From Sphaerolaimus hirsutus (Eukaryota > Nematoda > Chromadorea > Monhysterida > Sphaerolaimidae), in contig OZ038459.1 of NCBI GenBank assembly GCA_964036195.1, forward strand, positions 16,613,206-16,677,205: a stretch of 64,000 bases of DNA, read 5' to 3'. This document shows, piece after piece, positions 1 through 12,045 of this stretch. Positions within the stretch are counted from its first letter, which is position 1; each line of letters opens with the position of its first letter. A model generated the notes under the pieces. That model was not told the DNA's origin, searched no databases, and worked only from the letters and a program-made list of their open reading frames with translations. A program made the translations under genes and the position numbers.

Positions 1-1169
1 CTATGCCGGCATGTCGAGGTTGCCACAAGCCGCATTGTATCTCCTGCCCTGTGGGGTACTCGCTATTTAAAGTGCATTACGTATTTGCCTCTATTTGAGT
101 TTTGTATGTAAGCCGGTGTTTGCACTAGCACCGTTCCAAAATTCAAGTGCCCCCGTGCGTATGCGCCCCGCGGCTAATACAAATTCAAACGTCGCACTGG
201 AAATATTTGCATCGATTTACTATCGAACGTGATGTGTATACCTGAATATTCGGAAATATTTTCTCGCGAATGCTCTTCGATTCGCTCTAGTGAGGATAGG
301 GGCGGATGCGATCAAAAACGCACTTTACTGCTTCACTTTCGTACGCCACGTGCCGCTAAGCCGCCAAGTGCCGCTCTGTCGCGCCGCTTTTTACAAGACG
401 CCTGTGTGCACTTTTGGGCTTTTTGGGCAACAGGCGCGCCAGAAACGAAGCGGCCACGCGTCAAGATAATGGCTGAAATTCGGATTAATGATTGGCCGGC
501 CGTTTGTTGCTTACCGCCGCGGCCGTCATTAAAAATGGACTTTCGCGGCCGCGATGCGGGGTGGCCCACGTTCGCTTTTACTCGTTTTGTCGCTCGTTCG
601 GAAGTAATGACATAAAAAAGTTGACCAAACATGTCTAATTTGAGTAAAAACATTGTATACTCGGCGGACATCACACTTAGTATGGAAACCTACCATAACC
701 CATATGAAAAATGAACCAAAAATTATACATTTTTGCATTATAATATTTAGTTTTTACTGTGGAATGATAAATTACGAAATTTATCACAAGATTTTATTCA
801 TTCAATTATGCTAGGATTCTGCGCATACTTTGCGGTCCGCCGAGTTTACCTGATATGACTTTTTTCGTCATTGCCACGCCATGATAAGTCTAATTTCAAA
901 ATATATGTCAGTGAAGCTTTTCCGTCAATTTCACACTCACCAACTTTTCTGAGCCACCCTGCACCGCGTCTGCCGCGCCGCGTGGCTGTAAAGAGCTCAC
1001 CTTTGCAGTGTGCAGCAGAAGCGCCGCTTGTGTCGATATTGCCGCCTCAAATCTTGGGGAGGGGGGGGGGGGGGTTCGCGCGCGGCTCTTGAGCCCTCTC
1101 GCTTTGCGTTCAACAGATGCCTCTGGGCGTTTGGGGCAGGCCGCCTATTTTGACGGCTATTTTCTTGGG
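1..1169. other. 5' flank without a recognised gene
   Basis: No open frame here resembles a known protein, and the few frames over 60 codons are GC-rich and overlap on both strands. The stretch becomes CpG-rich from about 300 and again from 960. It holds one small inverted-repeat element (659-845) and an uninterrupted run of 14 G at 1061-1074. Confidence 0.5.
659..845. mobile_element. small foldback element, ACTCGGCGGAC ends
   Basis: An 11-bp perfect inverted repeat (ACTCGGCGGAC at 659-669, its complement at 835-845) bounds 187 bp of AT-rich DNA without coding capacity. Related ends occur at 13094, 37211-37477 and, in altered form, at 54325 and 54968, so this is a dispersed family. No target duplication was resolved. 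Confidence 0.55.
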
Positions 1170-1210
1170 TATATAAGACGTCGGCGCGGCGACCGGCCGC
1201 TTCACTCAGC
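1170..1210 (+). promoter_or_regulatory. candidate TATA core promoter
   Basis: TATATAAG at 1170-1177 lies in CpG-rich DNA and is followed 30-34 bases later by TTCACTCAG (1201-1209), which fits an initiator. A GC-rich, ATG-poor leader follows. The next coding exon on this strand is the RBM24/38-like gene at 4744, whose first coding exon seems to start at a splice acceptor (CAG at 4683-4685). The promoter could therefore serve that gene through a 5' UTR exon. This link is an inference. Confidence 0.4.
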
Positions 1211-2936
1211 TTCGCTGCACAACTGCCGCCTGCCAGTTCACAGCGAGTATACCACTCGTGCCGTCTGGACGTGCGGCAGCGACGCGGCGTAGAGGCGGCA
1301 CGAACACATGTTGCCGCCGCCGCTCTTCCTTTTATTGGGTGGTTCGTTGATCGACACCTCAGAATTTTGCAGCTTTTGCGGTTGATTTTGTCGTATCGTA
1401 TTTGCGCGTATCGGATCGCCTTGTTACTATGTCGTAATTTTTTTGCCTTTAATTCATGTACCTAATTAAAGTTGTTAAGTGTTTTGGGCAGCTTTACATG
1501 ATTACTATCCATTATCAATATTAAAATAGCCGCATTGGTCATTGAACATTGAACTTGTTGAACACCCTGCAGAGCAGCTGCTCAGCTGCCAACGATGGCA
1601 AAACGTGTGGAGAAAAATGTTTAAATTTTCAAGTTTCTAAATTTTTGCAATAGTTTTCGACTTTTTACACTGTCGATTTGTTCGAAACAATTCGATTTTT
1701 TGTTTCTTTTTTGTGTTATTTTTTCCGATGGAGAAATAAAAATTCGGAAAGTTCCTAAAAATTCGAAAATTGAAAAAAACGTTTTATAAATTTATTTTTG
1801 CCATCGTTCCACGCCGCGGCCGGAGCACCTTTTGCCCGGCCGCTGTCCAAGGGTGTATACTTTTGCACGTGCAACAAAAACCGATTTTGTTTTCTCATAT
1901 TCCTCGTGTTATTGCAGCGCGCAAATGGTTCAGATTCAGCTTTCGCTGTGAATTCTCTCCAGGTTTCCGCGCTTTCAACTAGAAGGTTGCCATTTTTCGC
2001 CGTTTCCAGACGAGGTTCCAAACGAATTTTATTGGCGGCAGCTGTTGTAAAGTGACTAAGGTTTACCAACCGGAAAAATAATAGTCTGACAGCGGAAAGG
2101 CACCTTTTCCGCATTTTCATTCTGTAGTCCCTGTTATTTTCGTCATTGCCTTCATTTCTTCATATAATTCCGCGTTATTGCCTTCAAGATCACCATCCGC
2201 AAAAAAATCGCCAATTTATGTGCCCCAATTTGCGCGCGGCGCACTGCACTGCAAAACGGCGCGCGTCTCAATTATTGATAGCCCACAGTTTCAGTTTGTC
2301 GCCCGCGGTCGCCACTGCGCGCTTATCATTTGCAACGCTTTCAAACTGCAATCTGAGGTCGCCGCGCGGCCAGTGTCGCTGCAGCCGTCCGGTCATCCGT
2401 CATGTCCGGCGCGCTCATGCGTGCGCTGGTCCCGGTGCCGCGGCAACTTGAGAGCGGCCGCTTGAAAGGGCCCTGCTTTGAAGTCGCCGCGAAGTGTGAA
2501 GTTGCGGCTGGGTAATGCGCTAATTAGTCGCTTAATTAGGCGATTTCCTGTCGCCTTGCGGTGATCCGACGACTTTCGCGGCGATAATCCGGAAGTGTCC
2601 ATTTTCCACAATCACAAGCACGCGCCACATTTCCGCATAACACCGCACGGAGCCCAGCGGCCGAATTGAATGGAGCGCATACAAAATCGGCGCGCAGTTT
2701 TGGAGGTTCGGGGTCGGACGGGCACAAAGCGCCCATTCATTTCATTGTGTTTGGAAGCTGGTCTCGTCCAGCGAGAAGCGAGTCGCCTTTTCTTCAGTGA
2801 AAGCGCCAGTCATTCCACTGCTGTCTAGTTCAGTTTGTCTGCTTTGAGTGGGGTATGTAGGTTTGGTAAGAGTTTGTTATTTGGTAAGAGCCCATTATTT
2901 AGCACTGTTCTTGAGTTATGAATGGTTCTTTGCGGC
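1211..2936. other. CpG-rich region without a recognised gene
   Basis: GC-rich with many CpG and NotI-like sites, as expected around a housekeeping-type promoter. Open frames on both strands overlap each other and have no family resemblance or splice context. I see no coding exon. Confidence 0.45.
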
Positions 2937-3130
2937 CGCGCACACTGTCGGAACTTTGGGAAACTCGTAAATCTGTTTTGAGCACGTTTGAGTTTACTAG
3001 AATGAATGTTTCTTGATCGCTGCCAACGGTAGTTGGGAGTTGACAGACTCCTCGTTTTGGTCAACTGAAAAGTTCTCAAAACAGATTTATGAGTTCCCAA
3101 AATTTCAATGGTGTACTAGTGCGGGCAGCG
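2937..3130. mobile_element. foldback element, GCACACTAGTT family
   Basis: Starts near GCGCACACTG and ends near ACTAGTGCGGGC. The inside carries the mirrored AAATCTGTTTTGAG / CTCAAAACAGATTT arms and a central GTTGAC-rich turn that are shared with copies at 21948, 30803, 38391 and 39219. It does not code for protein. Confidence 0.55.
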
Positions 3131-4326
3131 CCATTCTTTTGTGATCGCAAAACATTTTCTCTGGGTATTTCGTTGGTTAAATAAGATGTCTGAACTTCAG
3201 TGACATCCTCATTTATCGCAAATGTTACCGCTTACATCTTTCCACATTTATGCGAGCTAAGTGCCCTCTATCTGGCGCGTATTAGTTTAGCACTTCAGCG
3301 CAAAATCCGGTCATTGGTAGTGTTGTATCCTAGATCTGCAATACCATAACCCGATGAATATGGGCCATCCAACTTTGTACTCACTTCTTCCGCCATATGC
3401 ATTTCGCCGCCCGACCAATTCCGAATCAAACTTTCACTGACCCAGTGCAGTGCAGTGCATTGTAGTGCGCTGCACTGCATAATCGCTGCGGTGCCGTCGA
3501 AATTCAGCGCACTTGAAAAACGATTTGTCTCCCTGTAAATACCCGGTCCCAGTCTCCAAAGGCCCCAAAATGCCTGGCACTGAATTTTCGCCATATTTTC
3601 ACGCCAATTCACTGCCCGCCATCCATTGTGATCTCAAAATTGGCCCCGTGGCACCAATTTGAAAGTTCCGCGCTGTTTTATCTCGAAAATTCAGTTCCGG
3701 CGACTAAAAAGCGTATAAGTAAAACGTTTAGGGCGAGCGGAAGTTTCGCGGCCCTTTGCCCATTTGCCATTGTTTGCGGCTTGGAAGTGGGCGTCCGCTC
3801 TAGTCGATTTCCCATGCGAATTTGTCCTCGCAAAGTAAGTAAGTGAGCGTCCAACCGCCGATCCACGCACTGGCGGGAAAGTGAATTTGGGTGGAAATTA
3901 AGTTTCCATGTTCGATTACTGTAATGCTGTTAATACTCGCGCACTGTAATCAGTATCAGAAAACCTTCCAACGAGCGTCCACTATCTTATCTTCAACCGT
4001 CCATGTTTCGCGTTGGGCAGGGGCGCTTTCAAATTAGCACCGGGCACCGCTAGTGGGCACGACAAGCCATTATTCCCCATGTGACCTTTCAGTTAGACTC
4101 GCCCTTTCCCCGGGTGCCTAGCTTTAATTGAGTCACGCCAGGCGACACAATGGCTGGCGACTTGAGCCGAGCGCATGCCATTTTTCTCCTTCGCGTGGAA
4201 ATGTAATCGAAATGACATTTTCATTTTGAGGGTGAGGGGCTTCGGGAAACGCGTTGTTGCTATTTGTGATAGCGGTTACAGTTCCCGAAACGCGTTCTGC
4301 GAGTTATTTTCGACATTCTGGTTCAT
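3131..4326. other. gap before RBM24/38-like gene, possible UTR exon end
   Basis: No coding exon is recognisable. A consensus-like donor, CAAA|GTAAGT, lies at 3835-3840 downstream of GC-rich sequence and could end a 5' UTR exon spliced to the acceptor at 4683-4685. A (GTGCA)n-like stretch lies at about 3447-3480. Confidence 0.3.
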
Positions 4327-4548
4327 TGGGCCCACGCTCGCTAGTTGACAACGCAAATTCGTATCAACTAAATCTGTGTCAATGTCAACTAAATGACACC
4401 AAATAAAATATTTTTTTAAACGTCACACTTAACAGAAACAATTAATTAAGTGCCATGATGTAAAATTAGGTAACTAATTAGGTAACTAGGTAATCAGATA
4501 TCACATAATTCACCAACAATTAGTTGACACCCAGCGTGTGTTGCGCCA
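4327..4548. mobile_element. foldback element, CACACTAGTTGACA family
   Basis: Ends TGGGCCCACG / TGTTGCGCCA are followed inward by CTAGTTGACA and its mirror TAGTTGACACC. The middle is AT-rich. It shares these ends with copies at 5156, 24599, 40702, 51604 and 59176. Confidence 0.6.
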
Positions 4549-4743
4549 TTTAGATTGAGATTGAGATTTGCGTATTTAGATATCATATTTATCATATTAT
4601 CATCGCCTTTATCATATTTATGTGTATTTTTCATTTTCCAACCAAAACCAGTCTCAAAAGTTCTTCAAAAATCCCACTTACCCAGGCACCCAAAACTCCC
4701 AACCTCACCACTCTACAACCCAATCAAGTCCGACACGGGCACC

Positions 4744-7700
4744 ATGATGCACCAGTCGCTGTACGGCACGCTGGGCGGCAACGAGCAACTCTCCGCCGTG
4801 ATCGCCGCTCAAGCCGCTGCTCAGGCGTCCGCCGCTACGGACCCCAGCGCGAAGGATACTACTTTTACGAAGATTTTTGTTGGCGGATTGCCATACCATA
4901 CTACTGATCAGGTTGGTTGGGTTTTGTCTTTTTTTGGTGTGATTTGTAGGATGATCGTATTGCAGAAATTTGTGAGGTAATATTTGGCTGCGACAAATTT
5001 GTGTGACAAATTTATATTATGTAATAATATTTCGCAACACGATCTAACAGTGTTACCATGTGTTCGAGTCAGAAATAGTGCCGTTTCCCGTGTTCTTTTA
5101 AGAAGCCCTTGAATAAAAACCGTACTGAATGAAGTTGTTTGATAGCAAAGCGCAATGGACCCACACACACCAGTTGACATGCAAATGAAATGTCAACTGA
5201 ATGTCAACTAAAATACACTAAAAAGTTTTTAAAGCATCACACTTTCACACTTTCAAAGTTGAAATCACATAATCAACCAAAATTCAGTTGACATTTATTT
5301 ACAATGTCAACTTGCGTGCGCAGCGACAAACTCCCTCCAAAACCCCTCACCCCCATCCAAACCCCCCCCCAGACCCTCAACGAGTTCTTCGCCCGCTACG
5401 GCGACATCGAAGAGGCGGTGGTGATCACCGACAGGCAGACGGGCAAGTCGCGCGGCTACGGCTTCGTGACCATGCGCGACCGCGCCGGCGCCGAGAGGGC
5501 TTGCAAGGATCCTAATCCTATCATTGATGGACGCAAGGCTAATGTCAATTTGGCCTATTTGGGCGCCAAGCCCAGGGGAAATGTCCAGTTGGCCAGTGGG
5601 TTTTTTGGGGGGTTGATTTTTTTGTTTGTGGGAATTGAATGGTGTTGGATGGTGGGTCATTGACCATTTCGACCATTAATTGCGAGAATTTCGTCCATTA
5701 TAAACGATTTCGCTATGTAAGTTGAAGTATATACTGAAAGGAAATGTGAAAGTCGTGCAGAAATATTTTAAGTCTGTTGCGTGCACTAGCCACTAGTTGA
5801 CCGTCAGCCATCGGTTAAAAACCTACTTTCTCAGTTGCCGCCAACTAGGTATTATGCGTACCGTATTTCCTCGAAATACCCCCCTCTAGAAACTCCCCCT
5901 CCTTCAAATTGCCGCTCCCTCGATTAACTCCCCCCCGCAAGAGGGTTATTTCGAGGAAATACGGTAGGTATATGGACACAAATTTCATACATTTTCACCT
6001 CCATAGCACACAAGTCCACCCACCCCACAGGTCTGCAGTTCCCGCACCAAGTGGCTCAGCTGCAAGCTGCACTGCTGGCTCAACAACGCGCTGCCCAAGG
6101 GTGAGTTTGTGTGTTGTTTTCGCATGAAAATTGCGCCGCGTCTTCTTTGGGGGACTGTGTTTCTGGAGACAGTTTTGTTGGACTATTTTTGCACACTGTA
6201 CATGGTTGCGAGAGCTATTCTACCATACACCATCCGAATATACAGGATACATTGTAACATATCCACAATGATATAATTTAGCACAGAATTTACCATATTT
6301 ATCATTTATTCAACGAATTATAGTAATATTTTGTGCAACTATGCAAACTCAGTATAGGTAAAAACATGTGAGTTTATTTTTCCTTACATTTGGCACTGAG
6401 TTTAGTTGCCGGAAATACAGTCTCCATGATGATAAATGAAAAGAAATGTTTTCTAAAATGTGGTTCACCGAAATGATGTCGGCCTTTCTTTGATGGTGTT
6501 GAAATATTTTTGCAGAGTTGCGGCATGAGCCAATTTGGGCCATCAAAAGCCTACCCATTGCCAAAAAATGGTAATTTCACATGGTTGAATTTGAACCATG
6601 CATTTCGAGTTTGGATTGAGTGTGCGCGTGTGCGTGTGCTTCATTTTTATTCCGAGAATTATGGTCGGACGAAATTTAGTTGGCCCGATGTGACGCTGTC
6701 GGGCGGGCCTATTCATTGTATCCGGAATCGTACTGGGGGCAGTCCCCGACCCTGTAAAATATCAAATGTCATGCAAACTGTCAAACGTACGTTTGCCATT
6801 TTGCAGGGCATTTTACATGACGTTTGACACTTTGCATGACATTTGACATTTTACAGGGTATGGGATTGGCGCCTGGTCGGTACAGTATTATTTTGATTGA
6901 CCACCAATGCAATTAATTGGGCCGCCCGATAAGTTTGTCGGGTCGATTAAATCTCGCACAGTGTGTGAAGTGGCAAGCTCCTTTGTTCCGTCGTTGAATT
7001 TGCATCCAACAACAAGCATTAAGAGGAAAACAATGTTCCGCACAAAATTCAGCGATGTGACAAGCCATTTATAGCGTTCTACCTTTTTCGATTCACACCG
7101 CCGTCTTGGCATTTTGGCAATAACATTTTCAACAATTTCTCTTCCAATTGAGTGTCGTTCAATTTTTTGGTAGCAATTTGGCATGAGGGTGATTTTTTTT
7201 ACAAAACGTTTGGGATGTGGGTTTTTTGTCAAGTTGCAATTTTTCAATTTGCACCGAACTTAGAGATGTGCAGTTGTCTTCCCGTGTTCACACCAAAAAA
7301 ATTTTACTTCTGTTTTGTTAGCGCAGGCGGAAGCTGAATAAATGATAATTTTTACGTATTTTGAATTATCTTTTCGATTTTGAACTTATTGCGAAAATTC
7401 ACTCGGTTTCAGCGCGTGTGCAGTGTTCAGTAGTTTGCCGTTGACTTCGAGAAGCGTTCGAGAATAATTTTTTGCATTCCAGTGTGCAGTTTCGATCGAG
7501 TTCTTTGCAGTTGTGCCATTCACACGGGTCGTGTGCTTGAGGCGCTTTTATTCGAATTACGGGACACATTTTACCGCACAACAAATTTCACCTGTAGGGT
7601 TGCGTGTTCACACCTGAACTGGGGGCAGTCCCAGACCCTGTAAAGTGTCAAATGTCATGCAAAATGTCAAAAGTCATGGAAAATGCTCTGCAAAATGTCA

Positions 7701-9052
7701 ACCGAGTAGCCATTTTGCAGGGCATGTTCCATCACTTTTGACACTTTGCATGACATTTGACACTTTACAGTACATTTTACAGGGTCCGGGACTGGCACCT
7801 GAAATACAATCACGGTCGTTTGGCAACCGTCCAAGTCTTCCAATCCACCACACTGGTCTCTAAATCTCAACCCTCAACCACCCTCCTTGCAGAATGGGCG
7901 CGACGCCGCTGTACAGCATGGCGGGCGCGGGGGCGGGCGGCGGCATGATGGCCACCTCGCCCACGGGCAGCTTGTTGGCGCTGAACCAGGCCGCGCAGCC
8001 GGCTGTGAGTGCTGCTGCCATGCAGGTGAGATTCGTAGCTGGGGCTTTTGAAAAGAGTATTGTAAATGTACCATATTTACTTGAAATAGCCCCTTAATGA
8101 TCCCCCCCCCCCACCTCGAAATACCCTCGGGTATGAGCGAGCTGGGGGAAAATACTCCTACTCAAATCGAGTGTAAAGAGAATTTACATGACAAAAACTG
8201 CAGTCTGTGATCTGTGTAATTTAGAAAACGTGTTAAAAATTGACTGATTTGCATTAGGACAAGGCTTTCCAATACTTATTCATGTCTACTGTTTTGAGTA
8301 TGTTACAAATGATGGATAAATAATGGGTTTTTGTAAAATAGCGAAATAACCTCGAATGAGCCCCCTTGAATAACCCCACCCCACTCAAAATTTGCCGGCG
8401 AAATCTAAACTCGCTGGAAAATTCGGTATTCATCCCAACAGCCAAAAAATTTGAAAATCCAAATAAATGTCTCATTTATACTTCTAATCATCTTGAAATC
8501 ATCGGTAATCATTCTCCGACACACAAATCCCCCCTCACCCAGGCGGCGGCCGCGCTGCAACTGCAGAACCAACTCGCCAACGCGGCGGGCGGCGGCGGTG
8601 GCGGCTACACGGACTACGCCAGCGTGCTCAGTCAGATCTACGCGCAGAACGCTGCCGCCGCGGCTACGGCTACTAGTGCCGCATATGACCCGTACGCGGC
8701 CTATCACGCTGCCTACGGAGCCACTGCTGGGCAGCAGCACAATGCGGGTCGGTCAAGTTCGGCACTGGTTTTTGGGGGTTTAGGTAGGGTCGAAGGATTT
8801 GTGAAATTACTGCTGTATGTTCTCGGATGAATCTCCGGGGCAGCGCTTTTTTGACACGGGAAGGGTTGAGAGGGTAAAATTATTTATTATTGGGTGAACA
8901 ATTTCTCAAGAAGCAATACCTAGTTTTAAAGCATTTTAAAAATATTTACCAATCTATTTACATTGATTTATGTTGATTTAAACGTGGTCACACTTTCAGC
9001 AAACGCTTTGTTGATGGCGCACGCCGCGGCGGACCCCAACCAGCGCAACTGA
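4744..9052 (+). CDS. RBM24: RBM24/RBM38-type RRM RNA-binding protein
   Basis: Six coding exons can be joined without phase conflict: 4744-4911, 5373-5595, 6031-6100, 7893-8025, 8543-8747, 9000-9052 (852 nt, 283 aa). One RRM spans about residues 42-120, with RNP2 IFVGGL (44-49), the family signature GLPYHTTD, and RNP1 KSRGYGFV (81-88). The region after it (YLGAKPR) is also diagnostic for RBM24, RBM38 and nematode SUP-12. An Ala/Gln-rich N-terminus of about 40 residues precedes the RRM and an Ala-, Gly- and Tyr-rich tail follows, ending in PNQRN. Family members bind GU-rich RNA and control muscle splicing and mRNA stability in nucleus and cytoplasm. The start is the first ATG of a CACCATGATG context. 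Introns hold several transposons (5156, 5869, 6733, 7619). RBM24 and RBM38 cannot be told apart for a single invertebrate copy. Confidence 0.92.
5156..5322. mobile_element. foldback element, CACACTAGTTGACA family
   Basis: In intron 1 of the RBM24/38-like gene. Left end TGGACCCACACACACCAG leads into GTTGACATG; the right part ends ATGTCAACTTGCGTGCGC. Middle AT-rich, non-coding. It stops about 50 bp before the exon 2 acceptor. Confidence 0.55.
5869..5966. mobile_element. TACCGTATTT foldback element, short copy
   Basis: 98 bp bounded by TACCGTATTTCCTCGAAATA and its complement ending AAATACGGTA, with C-rich runs inside. It lies in intron 2 of the RBM24/38-like gene. The outer TA on both sides fits a TA target duplication. 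Confidence 0.75.
6733..6875. mobile_element. CAGTCCC foldback element (introner-like family)
   Basis: Ends CTGGGGGCAGTCCCCGACC and the mirrored GGGATTGGCGCC, each followed inward by CCTGTAAAAT / ATTTTACAGGG. About 143 bp, in intron 3 of the RBM24/38-like gene, non-coding. Confidence 0.75.
7619..7801. mobile_element. CAGTCCC foldback element (introner-like family)
   Basis: Second copy in intron 3 of the RBM24/38-like gene, about 90 bp before exon 4. Ends CTGGGGGCAGTCCCAGACC and GGGACTGGCACCTG; inner TGTCAAATGTCATGCAAA arms are mirrored. Confidence 0.75.
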
Positions 9053-10476
9053 ATGGGCAGGGATGGAAATTACAAATCATGAGAGTGAAGTGTTTGGCGT
9101 ATTTTGGGCGTGTTTTGGTGGAAAAAGTGAAAAGAATTTTTAAGAGAGACTTTTTTCACGTTTCTGTTTGTGTGGATGTGAGTTTGATGTGCTATGATGT
9201 TTCTGGAATAACATTATGAAATTTACCCGTTTGAAATGGTTATATTTACCTAATTGCTGTATGTTGCTCTAGATTATGTGTTTCCTATACTTTGATGTGT
9301 CACATGGTATTGAGTGCGGTCACAAGTAAATGTTTATATTGCTACTGTTTTTGCCTATCACCACTGATTCATTACTACATATTTGTGATTTTGCCTATCT
9401 TTCACATCGATACTATGCAGCTGACAAATTTTGCATTGCTGTCACACTGTTACCTATTTGGTTCTGTTATACCTTGTTTTGTAATTTTTCTTGTGTGCAT
9501 TTGGAGGACATTTGTCACACATGCATAGGTATTTACTATAATGGTTTGTAGGAATAATTACAAAGGCAACTTTTACTAGGGTTTGGACACAGTAATGTTC
9601 ATTTACCATTAAAATATTTAGCACAATCACTCAAAATAGCTTTCTCTTTATCTATGATTCATCTTCCATCCATTCATGTAATTACAGATAAATGTTTCCT
9701 TTTAATTTCTTTAGTGTACCCTATCAGCGTTTGTAAAATTTCACATTTTTCATTATGAAACTGTTTTACATCCCATTGTGCATTGTCGTAGTGAGTGTAC
9801 CACCACAATGTCTTGGCTGCAAGTGGCAAAACTAGTCAAAACTGTACAGTGACTGTTGTAATTGGAGTTTTTGTCAATTGTCAATTTTATTATTATTATT
9901 TTCATTTTCAGTTGTTTACTATCATTGATAAAAAGTGGGTAATGTTTCGCAAGAATGAATATATTTCTTAACAAAACTCTTGACTATGAATGTATTATAA
10001 CGCTAATAAATATTATCTTGAACCAAGAATCACGTTAACCAAGAATTTTGCAAAAATACTTATGCAAAAATGTAACCAAATTTTGTTATGGCAATTTATA
10101 CAGCAGTGCTTCGAATACTAGGGCCTGCAAATAGACGGCCAGTGGTTTGGGAACATTATCTCCAATAATATCCCGCATACCATGGTGAAGTAAAGAAATC
10201 ATTATTTTACAATTGTGAAGTAAAAAAGTTAAACGCGTTTGAAGTTTTACTTTTCACTTTTAAAATGTTTTTACTACTTCACCACTTACAACAGTATCAG
10301 AGTCACTTTGCTTATCCTCAGATGTCAAAAATAATGGAAAATTTGTCGGTGTTAAGACGTTTTACGTTTACGTTTTGAGAACAATGAACCCCTCATTGTT
10401 TTACAAGTTGCACGCGTTAGTTGTTGTTGGCACAATGCCAGTGTAAGATATGACTGCAGGTACATAGTGCTGAATA
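9053..10476. other. 3' UTR and intergenic DNA
   Basis: AT-rich DNA after the RBM24/38-like stop codon with no coding signature. An AATAAA lies at 10005-10010 and could end a 3' UTR of about 950 nt, but other AT-rich signals could serve as well. Confidence 0.35.
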
Positions 10477-10484
10477 GTTGCAGC

Positions 10485-11976
10485 TAGTGATGGAATGGCG
10501 CCATGGCGCTGGCGCCCTTAGCTCTGGCGCCATCTGGCGCCTGGCGCCGTTATTTCGAATGGCGCCATGGCGCCCTTGGCGCTTGGCGCCATTTTCGCTG
10601 GCGCCAATTTGGCCATTGTTTTGGATGGCGCCAGAAATGGCGCCAAAATTACGCGAAAAAATGTGACCAAATATGACATTTTTGGACATTTTACACAAAG
10701 CAGTCAATGTATTTACCATATGTAGCCATCTACATAGTTGACACGGCTCCGCACCTGTACGCACAAACGCCCGGCGCGCACAAACGCCTGGCACGCACAA
10801 AATGAAAGTCCGGTACGCACAAACGCCCGGTATGCACAAAACTGTAGCTGTGTGCGTGCCGCACAATGTGCATGCCAGTCGTTATGTATTTGTATACTCC
10901 AGTCACTTTACACCCTGCACGCGTGGTTCCCGCTGGAAGCGTGCCAACGATGTTTTACCCATGCGATTTTCAAAGTTGAAAAGTTGAAAAAAGTCATCTC
11001 TCTAACGATACTCATTTACTCTAACGATACTTATTCACACAATGATTTCTCTCATCTTTTATACAAAAATCGCATGCTTTATCATCGTTGGCACGCTTCC
11101 AACATGAGACATAAATGAGTGCGAGGGCAGACTATCATATCCGCCGAGTATAACATTGCCACCAATCTCACCGAGTGTTTGAGTGCATGTTGGGTGCATT
11201 CACGTGTAATTCACGTGTATTCACGTGTATTCACGGTACGCACAGAGCATCAGATTTGTGCGTACCGGACATTTGTGCGTGGCGGGCTCAATTTTGTGCG
11301 TGCCGGGTGTTTGTGCGCGCCGGGCGTTTGTGCGTAGGAGGCCTGGCCCGTTGACACAAATATATCCTGTTTTGTCACCTTTATTACCAGTTTCGGGCAG
11401 GTAAAATCCCATATTGCTACAGTCTGTCTCGAAAATTTCTGGGGAAACAATACAACCACCCATCGAATAAACCCCACTCCCCTCGAAATGCCCCCCCCCC
11501 TCGAAATTTGCACTAGAAATTTGTAAATTGAAAAATAAACCCCTTATGGTTATTTCGAGGAAATACGGTATGGCTGCGATGTAAATTGGCAGCCATTATA
11601 GAAACATCATGTTCATTGCAAACATGATGTACCTCATTACAGACAGGGGTGTTGAGTGGGGGATATTTTTTAACCTGCTCGCTCAGACCTGGGGGTGTTT
11701 CGAAGGGGAATCAATTCAAGGGGTATTTGGAGGAAATATGGTAACATCTGTAAGGTAAAAAGCTTCAGTTATGATATACATGCTATAATAGTTACTTGTA
11801 TCGTTGGCGCCATTTTTTCTCGCGCCCTTTGGCGCCCGGCGCAATTTTTTCAGATGGCGCCGTGGCGCCATTGGCGCCTGGCGCCATTTTCTCTGGCGCC
11901 CGGCGCCATTATTTTGAATGGCGCCATGGCGCCATTGGCGCCTGGCGCCATTTTTCCTGGCGCTTTTCCATCACTA
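10485..11976. mobile_element. hAT-like element, GGCGCC family, 1.49 kb
   Basis: Starts TAGTGATGG and ends CCATCACTA, flanked by the perfect 8-bp direct repeat GTTGCAGC (10477-10484 and 11977-11984). Both ends carry dense arrays of GGCGCC/ATGGCGCC about 150-190 bp deep. Eight-bp duplications and T/CAGTG-type ends are hAT hallmarks. No transposase is seen, so it would depend on one elsewhere. A nested palindromic element (10758-11335) and a TACCGTATTT-type remnant (about 11460-11570) lie inside. Confidence 0.85.
10758..11335. mobile_element. nested palindromic element with ACGCACAAACGCCCGG arrays
   Basis: Left arm 10758-10848 carries about four tandem units like ACGCACAAACGCCCGG. The right arm 11233-11335 carries the complement TTTGTGCGTGCCGGG. 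Inside it a second inverted repeat is visible, GGAAGCGTGCCAACGAT near 10938 and its complement near 11083. The arm motif resembles the ends of the palindrome at 35301-35546. Confidence 0.6.
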
Positions 11977-11984
11977 GTTGCAGC

Positions 11985-12045
11985 ACATGGCGCCATTGGC
12001 GCCTGGCGCCATTTTTCCTGGCGCTTTTCCATCACTAGTTGCAGC
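11985..12045. repeat. 61-bp tandem duplication of a hAT-like right end
   Basis: Positions 11985-12045 repeat 11924-11984 almost exactly, including the terminal CCATCACTA and the target sequence GTTGCAGC. The element's right end plus its target duplication has therefore been copied once more outside the element. Confidence 0.8.

Noticed and set aside
229..2736. Several frames of 60-128 codons on both strands in the CpG-rich 5' region
   Set aside because: Overlap each other, Arg/Ala/Pro-rich, no family features or splice signals; typical of CpG-rich non-coding DNA.
7611..7809. CACCTGAA repeat as an 8-bp target duplication of the CAGTCCC copy at 7619-7801
   Set aside because: The right CACCTGAA overlaps the terminal repeat itself, so it cannot be a clean duplication.
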